From Clostridiales bacterium (GTDB taxonomy: Bacteria > Bacillota > Clostridia > Lachnospirales > Lachnospiraceae), in assembly GCA_012839295.1 (NCBI GenBank), contig DUNO01000023.1:1-64000 (forward strand): DNA of 64,000 bases, read 5' to 3'. The position numbers and the translations under genes were made by a program. Shown in pieces: positions 17,268-25,418 of this stretch (within the stretch, counting starts at the first letter, position 1; the number at the start of each line of letters is the position of its first letter). The notes under the pieces were generated by a model. The model made no database searches. It was not told where the DNA came from and saw only the letters and a list, made by a program, of their open reading frames with translations.

Positions 17268-19384
17268 TGAAAAAGGAAATCTACGTGGGCTTTGTCGGTA
17301 ATCCAAATTGCGGAAAGACCACATTATTTAATGCATATACAGGTGCAAACCTTAAGGTTGCCAACTGGCCGGGTGTTACCGTGGAGAAAAAGGAGGGAGC
17401 CTTTAAGTACCACGATTATGTATTCAAGCTGGTGGACCTGCCGGGGATTTATAGTCTGACCTCCTACACTATGGAAGAAAAATTAACCCGGGAATTTATC
17501 CTGGAATCTAATGTGGACGTCATTATCAATATCGTTGATGCCTCAAGCCTTGAGCGGAACCTATATTTAACCCTACAGCTGATTGAGCTGGGAAAGCCGG
17601 TGGTACTAGCCCTCAATATGATGGATATTGTGGAGGAAAGAGGGATGGAAATAGACCTGCACAGGCTCCCGGAGATGCTGGGGATTCCTGTAATACCGGT
17701 ATCAGCACGTAAAAAGACAGGCCTTGACATCCTGATGCATACAGTGGCACACCATGTAGACAGGCAGTTGGACCATAATCTGGAGCACCATCATACAAAG
17801 CAGAAGGATAAGCTTGAAAAACGGAAAGGTAAATCCGGCCAGGGCGATGGACATAAGCATCAGCATGAGCACCACAGTGAACTGACAGTAGTATATAGTG
17901 ACGACATTGAGGATAAGATTGATGAGGTGAGCGAAAGGCTGCTCCAGAAGTATGGAAGGCTCCGCAATCTCAGATGGTATGCAATAAAGCTTCTGGAGAT
18001 GGATGAAACGATTCTTAAAAAATATCCGTTGGACAATCTGCTGGATAATCCGGCAGATAGGAAACAGCTGATCCAGCATAGCTATGAAGAAGAGATCATT
18101 AACCAAAAGTACGATTTCATTGAAGAAATTGTTGAAGAGGTGGTGGTTAACAAAAACAGCAAGGCCGCCGCCACTGACCGGATTGACCGGATTCTGACCA
18201 ACAGTTATCTGGGACTTCCGATCTTTCTTGGGATTATGGCGATGGTATTCTTTTTTACCTTCCAGGTCGGGGATTTTATCAAAGGAGGGTTTGAAGTATT
18301 CCTGGACGGCTTTTCCGCTGCCGTACTCCAGCTGTTGACGGGAATCCATGCCGGGGATTTTATAACCTCCTTAATCGTTGATGGGATTGTTGCAGGAGTG
18401 GGAGGGATTCTAACCTTCCTGCCCAATATATTTATCCTGTTTCTTGCGCTGGCATTCCTGGAGGACAGCGGCTATATGGCGCGTGTGGCTTATGTCATGG
18501 ATGGGATTATGGGCAAGCTTGGGCTGTCGGGACGGGCATTCATCCCAATGCTGCTTGGCTTTGGCTGCACCGTGCCCGCAATCATGGCCTCAAGATCCCT
18601 GGAGAACATGAGGGACCGCCGAAAGACCATTTTGGTTACGCCCTTTATGTCCTGCAGCGCAAGATTACCGATCTATGTCCTGTTTTCACAGATGTTTTTC
18701 GGTGACATGGCGATGCTGGCCGCTTATTCCATGTATTTGATCGGGATTATTATAGCTATTATTGTTGCCTTTGCCATGCATGGCAAAGAAGACCAGGATA
18801 TTGGGAATACACTTTTGATAGAGCTTCCGGAATATAAGTCTCCAAATGGAAGAACCATATTAATCTACGTCTGGGAAAAGGTAAAGGAATATTTGACAAA
18901 AGCAGGAACGACCATATTCGCTGCTTCTGTAATTATCTGGTTTGTCCTTAACTTTGGTCCCTCCGGCATGGTCAGTGATATGTCACAAAGCTTTGGTGCA
19001 ATTGCGGGCCGGCAGCTGGCTCCGGTACTGGCACCCGCCGGATTGGGCATGTGGCAGGTGGTGGTCGCTTTGATCTCTGGAATCGCCGCGAAGGAAGTGG
19101 TGGTATCCAGCTTTGGTATATTATTTCAAATCGGAAATGTAACTTCACCGGATGGAATGGCGAGTTTAACAGGGGCACTGGCTGAATATGGATTTGGGGC
19201 TTTAAATGCCTATTCCCTGATGGTGTTCAGCCTGCTATACATCCCCTGTGCGGCAACAATCGGTGTGATCCAAAGGGAGATGAGGTCCATAAAGTGGACA
19301 GTGTTTACGATCATCTTCCAGCTGGGAATGGCCTATCTGATTTCAACCCTGGTTTTCCAGATAGGGAGCAGGTTCATTGCTTAA
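17267..19384 (+). CDS. feoB: FeoB ferrous-iron transporter with a His-rich linker
   Basis: GTP-dependent Fe(II) permease. The 705-residue protein has an N-terminal G domain (G1 GNPNCGKTT at 11-19, G3 DLPGIYSL, G4 NMMD), a helical regulatory region, and a C-terminal membrane domain with GFGCTVPAIMASR and MSCSARLPIYVLF. An insertion at about residues 168-205 is rich in His (LEHHHTK, GHKHQHEHHSE), a likely metal-binding linker between the G domain and helical region that most FeoB proteins lack. Start is ATG 17267, overlapping the feoA stop. Confidence 0.95.
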   Translation: MKKEIYVGFVGNPNCGKTTLFNAYTGANLKVANWPGVTVEKKEGAFKYHDYVFKLVDLPGIYSLTSYTMEEKLTREFILESNVDVIINIVDASSLERNLYLTLQLIELGKPVVLALNMMDIVEERGMEIDLHRLPEMLGIPVIPVSARKKTGLDILMHTVAHHVDRQLDHNLEHHHTKQKDKLEKRKGKSGQGDGHKHQHEHHSELTVVYSDDIEDKIDEVSERLLQKYGRLRNLRWYAIKLLEMDETILKKYPLDNLLDNPADRKQLIQHSYEEEIINQKYDFIEEIVEEVVVNKNSKAAATDRIDRILTNSYLGLPIFLGIMAMVFFFTFQVGDFIKGGFEVFLDGFSAAVLQLLTGIHAGDFITSLIVDGIVAGVGGILTFLPNIFILFLALAFLEDSGYMARVAYVMDGIMGKLGLSGRAFIPMLLGFGCTVPAIMASRSLENMRDRRKTILVTPFMSCSARLPIYVLFSQMFFGDMAMLAAYSMYLIGIIIAIIVAFAMHGKEDQDIGNTLLIELPEYKSPNGRTILIYVWEKVKEYLTKAGTTIFAASVIIWFVLNFGPSGMVSDMSQSFGAIAGRQLAPVLAPAGLGMWQVVVALISGIAAKEVVVSSFGILFQIGNVTSPDGMASLTGALAEYGFGALNAYSLMVFSLLYIPCAATIGVIQREMRSIKWTVFTIIFQLGMAYLISTLVFQIGSRFIA

Positions 19385-19425
19385 GCAATTCCCTGATCTA
19401 AACAATGATTGAAAGGAGGGTTATT

Positions 19426-19569
19426 ATGCCTGGTATTATTCTTGGAGCAATCATATTGGCCTATACGGGATTTGTTATTTATAAAAAAACCAAAAACCTG
19501 AAGGAAGGCAAGGGCTGCTGTGGAGGCTGTTCCTCCTGCGCCTCCAAAGGAAAATGCGGTCCTAAATAA
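19426..19569 (+). CDS. FeoB-associated Cys-rich membrane protein
   Basis: A 47-residue peptide: an N-terminal membrane helix (PGIILGAIILAYTGFVIY), a Lys-rich linker, then a cluster of six cysteines (CCGGCSSCASKGKC). It matches the small FeoB-associated Cys-rich family found after feoB in Clostridia, thought to help Fe(II) handling. GAAAGGAGGG precedes ATG 19426, 41 bases after feoB, so it is the third gene of the feo operon. Confidence 0.9.
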   Translation: MPGIILGAIILAYTGFVIYKKTKNLKEGKGCCGGCSSCASKGKCGPK

Positions 19570-19580
19570 CAGGAAATGAG

Positions 19581-19777
19581 GAAAAGGGTTGAGAGTAATT
19601 GTCAGCCCCCTTAGATGAACATCCTCATAGGATGTGGGAACCGGATGAAAATTAATAGCAGGAGTCCCTGTAGAATGGAACCAACCCCTTTTTGACTTTT
19701 AAAAGTCATTTGCTGAATGAGAAATACTGTATTGGCATAAAAGGGGAGGGGAAACATCCTATGGGGGCTCATTTTTT
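19581..19777 (+). ncRNA. Structured RNA candidate downstream of the feo operon
   Basis: No coding frame is seen. A closing stem pairs AGCCCCC (604-610 of 19604-19610) with GGGGGCT (19763-19769) and extends inward through TAG/CTA and ATG/CAT with one bulge; a T6 run follows at 19772-19777. Inside are a perfect 7-bp hairpin (19619-19635), a small CAGG/CCTG hairpin (19659-19670), a CCCCTTTT/AAAAGGGG stem (19685-19692 with 19739-19746) and within it a 16-base palindrome (19693-19708). An alternative stem pairs AAAAGGGTTG (19582-19591) with CAACCCCTTTT (19682-19692) and excludes the inner stem, which looks like a conformational switch. Not assigned to a known family. Confidence 0.55.
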
Positions 19778-19931
19778 ATGTATAATTTGAGAAAAGTAAG
19801 AAAGAATGGGCTTTTCTTAATATTTTTCTTAATAAAAAAAAGGAAATGGGCAATCCTTGTAGAATATTAGTAGTAGAGGTTCACATTCATTTTCGTTTTG
19901 TGCTGTATGTGGCAGCAGAATGGAGTGTAGC

Positions 19932-20954
19932 ATGGAACAAAGTATGAACATCAGGGAAATGCTTGAGAAAAGAGAACATGAGATACTTAGCCCCTTTGCC
20001 GCCTTTTCCGACGAATCCATGGGAAGGGACAGGGAGGAAGCGCCCTGTGATATCAGGCCGGTTTACCAGAGGGACAGGGACAGGATTCTGCATTCAAAGG
20101 CATTTCGCAGGTTGAAGCATAAGACACAGGTGTTCTTAGCGCCGGAGGGAGACCATTACCGTACAAGGCTTACCCATACCCTTGAGGTGGCTCAGATTGC
20201 CAGGACCATTGCAAAGGCACTTCTGCTGAATGAAGATCTGACAGAAGCCATCGCCCTGGGACACGACCTTGGGCATACACCCTTCGGGCATGCGGGTGAG
20301 CGGGCACTTGACCGGATCTGCTCCCTGGGCTTTGAGCATCATTTGCAAAGCATCCGTGTCGTGGAGTTCCTTGAGAACCATGGGAAAGGACTGAACCTGT
20401 CAAAGGAGGTCCGGGATGGAATCAAAAACCATCAGACGGAAGGAGAGCCCTCGACCTTGGAAGGGAAGATTGTCCGGCTCAGTGATAAAATTGCCTATAT
20501 CAATCATGATATTGATGATGCAATCCGCGGGCAGATCATCCGTGAAGAGGATATTCCAAGGGAATATACAGATATTCTAGGACATAATCTGGGAGAACGC
20601 CTGGATAATCTTATTCATGACATTGTTGCAGGCAGCAGGGATAAAAATGATATTGTCATGTCCCCGGAAATTGAAGAAGCAATGCTCCGGTTACGGGAAT
20701 ACATGTTCCAAAGTGTATATATGAATAAAAAAGCAAAGGGACAGGAGGAGCAGGCGGAGAGGCTCCTGGAGGAGTTGTTTCTATATTATAAGAAGCATGG
20801 ACAGTACCTGCCTGAGGAATTCCGCCTGAGGGTGGATCAGGTCGGTGAACCGCCGGAAAGAATTATATGTGACTATATTGCAGGCATGACGGACCGCTAT
20901 GCTATCGCAAAGTTCAAGCAAATTATGATTCCTTCTTCCTGGAGCGTCTATTGA
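19932..20954 (+). CDS. dgt: Deoxyguanosinetriphosphate triphosphohydrolase-like HD protein
   Basis: HD-domain dNTP triphosphohydrolase that trims dNTP pools. The 340-residue protein has RDRILHSKAFRRLKHKTQVF, the HD metal site in YRTRLTHTLEVAQIAR and LGHDLGHTPFGHAGE, and SDKIAYINHDIDDAI. ATG 19932 is favoured over 19920 because GGAG lies six bases upstream. The gene precedes dnaG and sigA, the usual order in Lachnospiraceae. Confidence 0.92.
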   Translation: MEQSMNIREMLEKREHEILSPFAAFSDESMGRDREEAPCDIRPVYQRDRDRILHSKAFRRLKHKTQVFLAPEGDHYRTRLTHTLEVAQIARTIAKALLLNEDLTEAIALGHDLGHTPFGHAGERALDRICSLGFEHHLQSIRVVEFLENHGKGLNLSKEVRDGIKNHQTEGEPSTLEGKIVRLSDKIAYINHDIDDAIRGQIIREEDIPREYTDILGHNLGERLDNLIHDIVAGSRDKNDIVMSPEIEEAMLRLREYMFQSVYMNKKAKGQEEQAERLLEELFLYYKKHGQYLPEEFRLRVDQVGEPPERIICDYIAGMTDRYAIAKFKQIMIPSSWSVY

Positions 20955-21045
20955 GCGCTCTTTATATGAAGGTGAGTTTTAGGGAGTGCCATAAATATAA
21001 GTGCTATGTTATAACGGTATTTGGTGCCGATGGGAGGAGTGCAGC

Positions 21046-22827
21046 ATGTTTGACTCGGATGGATTAGTTGAAGAAATAAGAAGCAGAAATGATATCGTGA
21101 GTGTGATAGGCTCCTACATACGATTACAGAAAAAGGGCAGCAATTACATGGGGTTGTGTCCTTTCCACAATGAAAAGACACCTTCCTTTTCTGTCAGCGG
21201 CCCAAAGCAGATGTACCATTGCTTTGGATGCGGCGTAGGCGGCGATGTATTTGACTTTGTTATGAAATATGAAAGCTTCACCTTTCCTGAAGCCATGAAG
21301 GCCCTGGCGGAAAGGGCTGGAATCAAGCTCCCGGAGCAGGAGCTTTCAGAAGAGACGAAACGGCAATCGGATCTAAAGGGAAGGCTGTTGGAGATTAATA
21401 AGCAGGCGGCGAAATATTTTTACTATCAGCTGGTGTCTGCGAGAGGTAAAACAGCCTATGAATACCTGTTGCGCCGTGGTCTGTCGGAGGACACGGTAAA
21501 GCAGTTTGGGCTGGGTTTTTCAAATCCCTATAGTGACGATTTATATAAATACCTAAAGGGGCTGGGGTATGGGGACGACCTTTTAAAGCAATCCGGGCTT
21601 GTAACCATTGATGAGCAAAGAGGCGGCATGGATAAGTTCTGGAACCGTGTCATGTTCCCGATTATGGATATAAACCATCGCGTCGTCGGTTTTGGAGGGC
21701 GTGTGATGGGGGATGCCCAGCCGAAATACTTAAATTCCCCAGAGACCCTGTTGTTTGATAAGAGTAGGAATCTGTATGGCCTTAATTTTGCAAGGGCATC
21801 CAGAAAGCAGTATTTATTAATATGTGAGGGCTATATGGATGTAATTGCCCTGCACCAGGCCGGATTTACCAATGCGGTTGCGGCTTTGGGGACAGCCTTT
21901 ACGGCGTTCCATGCAAAGCTGATTAAACGTTATGTCAATGAGGTAGTACTTACCTTTGATAGTGACGGTGCCGGAACACAGGCGGCGCTGAGGGCAATAC
22001 CCATATTAAAGGAAGCTGGGCTGACCGTTAAGGTAATCAATATGAAGCCTTATAAAGACCCGGATGAATTTATCAAGGCCTTAGGGGCAGAGGAATACCA
22101 GAAGAGGATTGACGGGGCAAAGAACAGCTTCTTCTTTGAAATTGATGTCCTTCAGACGAAATATGAGATGTCGGATCCTGAGCAGAAGACAAGGTTCTTC
22201 CATGAAACTGCCAGGAAGCTTGTCACCTTTGGAGAGGAGCTGGAGCGCAATTTTTATATTGATGCGGTTGCAGGAACCTATCAGATTGATGTGGAACAGC
22301 TGAGAAGGCTTGTAAATAGGCTGGGCAATCAGGCTACACTTGGGATGGGTGAGCAAAAAGAGGTAAAGAGCGGGAGTACCAAAGTAAGAGAGGCTCCGGA
22401 GGGCGGAATTGGAACATCACAGAAACTAATGCTTACCTGGCTGACGGAAGATCCAACGCTCTTTGATAAGATTAAAGGAGTTATTGGGCCTGAGGATTTT
22501 ACAGAGGGTATTTATCATGAGGTGGCAGCCCTGGTATTTGACCAATATGAAAAGGAGCATACTGTAATTCCGACCAAGATTATAGACCGCTTTCAAGACG
22601 AGGAGGAAAAGTCCGAGGTGACAGCCCTTTTCTTTGCTGAGATCCGTGGGGAGATGGATGGAGCGGCGAGAGATAAGGCGTTGTCCGATACGGTAAGGAG
22701 ACTGAAGGAGCACAGCCTGGACAAGCAAAGCCAGAAAGCAGTCGAGGTAAATGATATGGAATTATTAACGAGGATATTCCAGGAGCAGAAAGAGCTTAAG
22801 AATAAACGTTTTACATTTGACAGCTGA
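21046..22827 (+). CDS. dnaG: DNA primase
   Basis: Makes RNA primers for replication. The 593-residue protein has the N-terminal CHC2-type zinc ribbon (CPFHNEKTPSF, YHCFGCGVGGDVFDF), the catalytic core with Toprim motifs EGYMDVIALHQAGF and FDSDGAG, and a C-terminal DnaB-binding region. ATG 21046 has GGGAGG upstream and gives the standard N-terminus MFDSDGLVEEIRSRNDIV. Its last codons and stop are tandemly repeated downstream. Confidence 0.96.
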   Translation: MFDSDGLVEEIRSRNDIVSVIGSYIRLQKKGSNYMGLCPFHNEKTPSFSVSGPKQMYHCFGCGVGGDVFDFVMKYESFTFPEAMKALAERAGIKLPEQELSEETKRQSDLKGRLLEINKQAAKYFYYQLVSARGKTAYEYLLRRGLSEDTVKQFGLGFSNPYSDDLYKYLKGLGYGDDLLKQSGLVTIDEQRGGMDKFWNRVMFPIMDINHRVVGFGGRVMGDAQPKYLNSPETLLFDKSRNLYGLNFARASRKQYLLICEGYMDVIALHQAGFTNAVAALGTAFTAFHAKLIKRYVNEVVLTFDSDGAGTQAALRAIPILKEAGLTVKVINMKPYKDPDEFIKALGAEEYQKRIDGAKNSFFFEIDVLQTKYEMSDPEQKTRFFHETARKLVTFGEELERNFYIDAVAGTYQIDVEQLRRLVNRLGNQATLGMGEQKEVKSGSTKVREAPEGGIGTSQKLMLTWLTEDPTLFDKIKGVIGPEDFTEGIYHEVAALVFDQYEKEHTVIPTKIIDRFQDEEEKSEVTALFFAEIRGEMDGAARDKALSDTVRRLKEHSLDKQSQKAVEVNDMELLTRIFQEQKELKNKRFTFDS

Positions 22828-22905
22828 GCTTAAGATACAATACTTTGCATTTGATAGCTAAGCTTTAAGATGAAACACTTTACATTTGGCAGCTAAACTG
22901 ATGAT
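22808..22905 (+). repeat. Threefold tandem repeat of the dnaG 3' end
   Basis: Three copies of about 35 nt start near 22809, 22843 and 22878, each of the form yTTTrCATTTGryAGCTrArCTTAAGAT. The first includes the dnaG stop codon TGA; copies two and three lie in the 160-base gap before sigA. Divergence indicates an old duplication. Confidence 0.75.
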
Positions 22906-22987
22906 TGCAGCCGCAAATGGCGTAAATTGCATATTTCATCAAATGGTGGTTAAAATATAAAAAGAGTTTAAGAAGGAAGGATTAACT

Positions 22988-24082
22988 ATGGACGAAAATA
23001 TCATAAAGTTTACGGAGAGACTGAAGGAACTTTTAGTTTTTGCCGAGAAGAAAAAAAATGTACTTGAATTTCAGGAAGTCAATGATTTTTTTGCCGATAT
23101 GGAATTGGATCCGGGCAAGATTGAAAAAATCTATGACTTCCTGGACAAGCATAATGTTGACGTCCTCAGAATTTCCGAAGAGGATGAAGAGGATATCATC
23201 CTGGATGATGAAGAAGATTTAGAGACCATAGATTTATCCGTTCCTGAGGGCATCAATATAGAAGATCCGGTCCGCATGTATTTGAAGGAAATAGGAAAGG
23301 TGCAGCTTCTGAATGCGGATGAAGAGATTGAGCTGGCGCGAAGGATGGAGGATGGGGACGATTATGCAAAGAAACGCCTTGCAGAAGCAAATCTCCGTCT
23401 GGTAGTCAGCATTGCAAAGCGTTATGTTGGGCGCGGCATGCTGTTCCTGGACCTAATCCAAGAAGGCAATCTTGGCCTGATTAAGGCCGTTGAAAAGTTC
23501 GATTACCGTAAAGGTTATAAATTCAGTACTTACGCTACCTGGTGGATTAGACAGGCAATCACTAGAGCGATTGCTGATCAGGCCAGGACGATCCGTATTC
23601 CTGTTCATATGGTAGAAACAATCAATAAGCTTACCAGGGTGCAACGTCAGCTGCTACAGGAATTGGGAAGGGAACCTTCCCCGGAAGAGATTTCAGAAGT
23701 AATGAATATGCCCGTTGACCGGGTTCGAGAAATCCAGAAGATTTCCCAGGAGCCGGTGTCCCTGGAAACACCCATAGGTGAGGAGGAAGACAGCCATCTG
23801 GGTGATTTCATACAGGATGACAATGTGCCGGTGCCTGCGGATGCGGCGGCATTTACCTTATTGAAGGAACAATTGGTAGAAGTGCTGGGAACCTTAACAG
23901 AGCGCGAGCAGAAGGTACTTCGTTTAAGGTTCGGTTTGGACGATGGCCGTGCGCGCACTTTGGAGGAGGTAGGAAAAGAGTTCAATGTAACCAGGGAACG
24001 TATCCGGCAGATAGAGGCGAAGGCGCTCCGTAAGCTCAGGCACCCCAGCCGCAGCAGAAAGTTAAAGGATTATTTAGAATAA
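22988..24082 (+). CDS. sigA: RNA polymerase primary sigma factor (sigma-70/sigma-A)
   Basis: Housekeeping sigma factor. The 364-residue protein has region 1.1 with an acidic stretch, region 1.2 ([16 protein letters not shown]), region 2 ([36 protein letters not shown] for the -10), region 3, and region 4 ([36 protein letters not shown] for the -35). Adjacent to dnaG as in most Firmicutes. Consistent with the many TTGACA/TATAAT promoters in the window. AAGGAAGGA precedes ATG 22988. Confidence 0.97.
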   Translation: MDENIIKFTERLKELLVFAEKKKNVLEFQEVNDFFADMELDPGKIEKIYDFLDKHNVDVLRISEEDEEDIILDDEEDLETIDLSVPEGINIEDPVRMYLKEIGKVQLLNADEEIELARRMEDGDDYAKKRLAEANLRLVVSIAKRYVGRGMLFLDLIQEGNLGLIKAVEKFDYRKGYKFSTYATWWIRQAITRAIADQARTIRIPVHMVETINKLTRVQRQLLQELGREPSPEEISEVMNMPVDRVREIQKISQEPVSLETPIGEEEDSHLGDFIQDDNVPVPADAAAFTLLKEQLVEVLGTLTEREQKVLRLRFGLDDGRARTLEEVGKEFNVTRERIRQIEAKALRKLRHPSRSRKLKDYLE

Positions 24083-24094
24083 CCGGCCTAGCTT

Positions 24095-24222
24095 TAAACT
24101 CCCCATATGCATAGCCTTAAAGATGTATCATTGATTTTGTTTCCACATGCTGTCAGTAGTGGTTGCGTGTGGGGTGCAGGGTCAATGTTATGGCTTAACC
24201 GCTCTGTATTATGGGGAGTTTA
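24095..24222. ncRNA. Long nested hairpin downstream of sigA
   Basis: A perfect 13-bp outer stem pairs TAAACTCCCCATA (24095-24107) with its complement at 24210-24222. Inside are CATTGA (24129-24134) with TCAATG (24182-24187), and CCACATGC (24143-24150) with GCGTGTGG (24165-24172). The helices are strictly nested, giving a 128-nt rod with internal loops. It starts 13 bases after the sigA stop and lacks a U-tract, so it is not a simple terminator. It could be a 3'-UTR structure, a small RNA or a MITE-like insertion. Confidence 0.6.
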
Positions 24223-24224
24223 TA

Positions 24225-24340
24225 GTTCTGCCGTTACAGTTTAAGTTTGCAATACAGTTTATAGTCCGGTTTTGTAATGTAGTCATAGCTCGGTCTATAA
24301 TACAGTTTATGGATTGATTTATAATTTAGTTTATTAATTC
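24225..24340 (+). repeat. Degenerate ACAGTTTAT repeats before trmK
   Basis: The rest of the 304-base gap between sigA and trmK holds several imperfect copies of ACAGTTTA(TA) with GGTYTATAAT spacers (around 24235, 24253 and 24302). Composition is AT-rich and no gene is seen. Confidence 0.4.
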
Positions 24341-24386
24341 AAGAAACACGACTTAGTTCAATGAAGAATATAATGGAGCGTATACG

Positions 24387-25265
24387 ATGCGAGAAGGTAA
24401 TAGGACATACACGGTAAGGCTATCAAAGCGCCTGCAGGCAGTAGCGGATTTTGTGACACCGGGCAGCAGGGTTGCTGATGTTGGCTGTGACCACGCATAT
24501 ACAGCGATTTATCTGGCCGGGCATGGAATAGCACCGGGTATTGTCGCGATGGATGTTAATCAGGGGCCGATTGACCGGGCGAAGGAGAATATTAGAAAAT
24601 ATGGTTATTCTGATATAATAGAGACCAGAAGATCCGACGGATTGGAGAAGCTGGCGGCAGGGGAGGCGGATACCATATTAATTGCCGGGATGGGCGGAGC
24701 CCTTATGATCCAAATCCTCACAAATAAAAAAGAAGTGTTGCAGTCGGTAAAGGAGCTTGTGCTGCAGCCCCAGTCAGAAATACATAAAGTCCGCCATATG
24801 CTGCAGGAGGAAGGATTTCTGATTGTAGGTGAGGATATGGTAAAGGAAGACGGAAAATATTATTTTATAATGAGAGCTGTGAAAAATAATTTAATCCTGG
24901 ATGCCATGCAACCAGATGCTATAGAACCAGATGCTATAGAACCAGATGCTATAGAACCGGATGCTATAGAACCAGATGCTATAGAACCAGATTCCATAAA
25001 ACCGGATATTATGAGATTAGATACCACAAAACATAATATCACGAAATATGTATTAACAGAGGATGTCCATTTCTATTATGGAAGATTATTATTAGAACAA
25101 AAGCACCCTCTTCTCAGGGAATTCATGTTTTGGGATTATGGCCTGTGTGAAGGGATTATGCAATCCCTGGGTGCTGAGCAGACGGAAAACTCAATGGCAA
25201 GAAAGCAGGAAATTAATGAGCGGATGGGGCTGCTTCAGCGCGGCCTTGCCTTTTATCAGGATTAA
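24387..25265 (+). CDS. trmK: tRNA (adenine(22)-N1)-methyltransferase TrmK with an internal repeat
   Basis: SAM-dependent methylation of A22 in tRNA. The 292-residue protein has the class I methyltransferase motif VADVGCDHAYTAIYL (about 28-42), DTILIAGMGGALM and ELVLQPQSEIHKVRHML, all typical of TrmK. At about residues 174-205 a 15-nt repeat encodes repeated DAIEP units, lengthening the protein by some 30 residues in what should be a linker before the C-terminal coiled coil. The gene's usual place after sigA is kept. Confidence 0.9.
   Translation: MREGNRTYTVRLSKRLQAVADFVTPGSRVADVGCDHAYTAIYLAGHGIAPGIVAMDVNQGPIDRAKENIRKYGYSDIIETRRSDGLEKLAAGEADTILIAGMGGALMIQILTNKKEVLQSVKELVLQPQSEIHKVRHMLQEEGFLIVGEDMVKEDGKYYFIMRAVKNNLILDAMQPDAIEPDAIEPDAIEPDAIEPDAIEPDSIKPDIMRLDTTKHNITKYVLTEDVHFYYGRLLLEQKHPLLREFMFWDYGLCEGIMQSLGAEQTENSMARKQEINERMGLLQRGLAFYQD
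24906..24999 (+). repeat. 15-nt tandem repeat inside trmK
   Basis: About six copies of GAACCAGATGCTATA, the first four to five nearly identical and the last diverged. In frame; encodes DAIEP repeats. The high identity suggests a recent, unstable expansion. Confidence 0.9.
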
Positions 25266-25284
25266 ACCATCAGGATGAAATCAT
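25256..25284 (+). repeat. 14-nt duplication across the trmK stop codon
   Basis: ATCAGGATTAAACC, containing the TAA stop, is followed at once by ATCAGGATGAAATC. Confidence 0.65.
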
Positions 25285-25418
25285 GTTTCCGTAGTTTGGA
25301 TATAGAATAAAGTCAGTGCTTTTATCAGAAAAGAAGAGCGGTTTCAGATCACTTATATTGGAGGGAAATAGAAATAGATTCTCCGGTTATGGAAATAAGA
25401 AGAAGAGGAGTGTAATCA

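Noticed and set aside
19674..19682. T-box-like TGGAACC sequence
   Set aside because: No specifier loop, no downstream amino-acid gene and not placed in a terminator/antiterminator as in T-boxes.
19630..19690. Resemblance to a cobalamin riboswitch core (GGGAA, GATGAAAA, GCAGGAGTCCC)
   Set aside because: The B12 box and the GCCACUG element are missing and the RNA is not in front of a cobalamin gene; kept only as an unassigned structured RNA.
24906..24999. Possible CRISPR array
   Set aside because: The 15-nt units are contiguous without spacers and are in frame within trmK.
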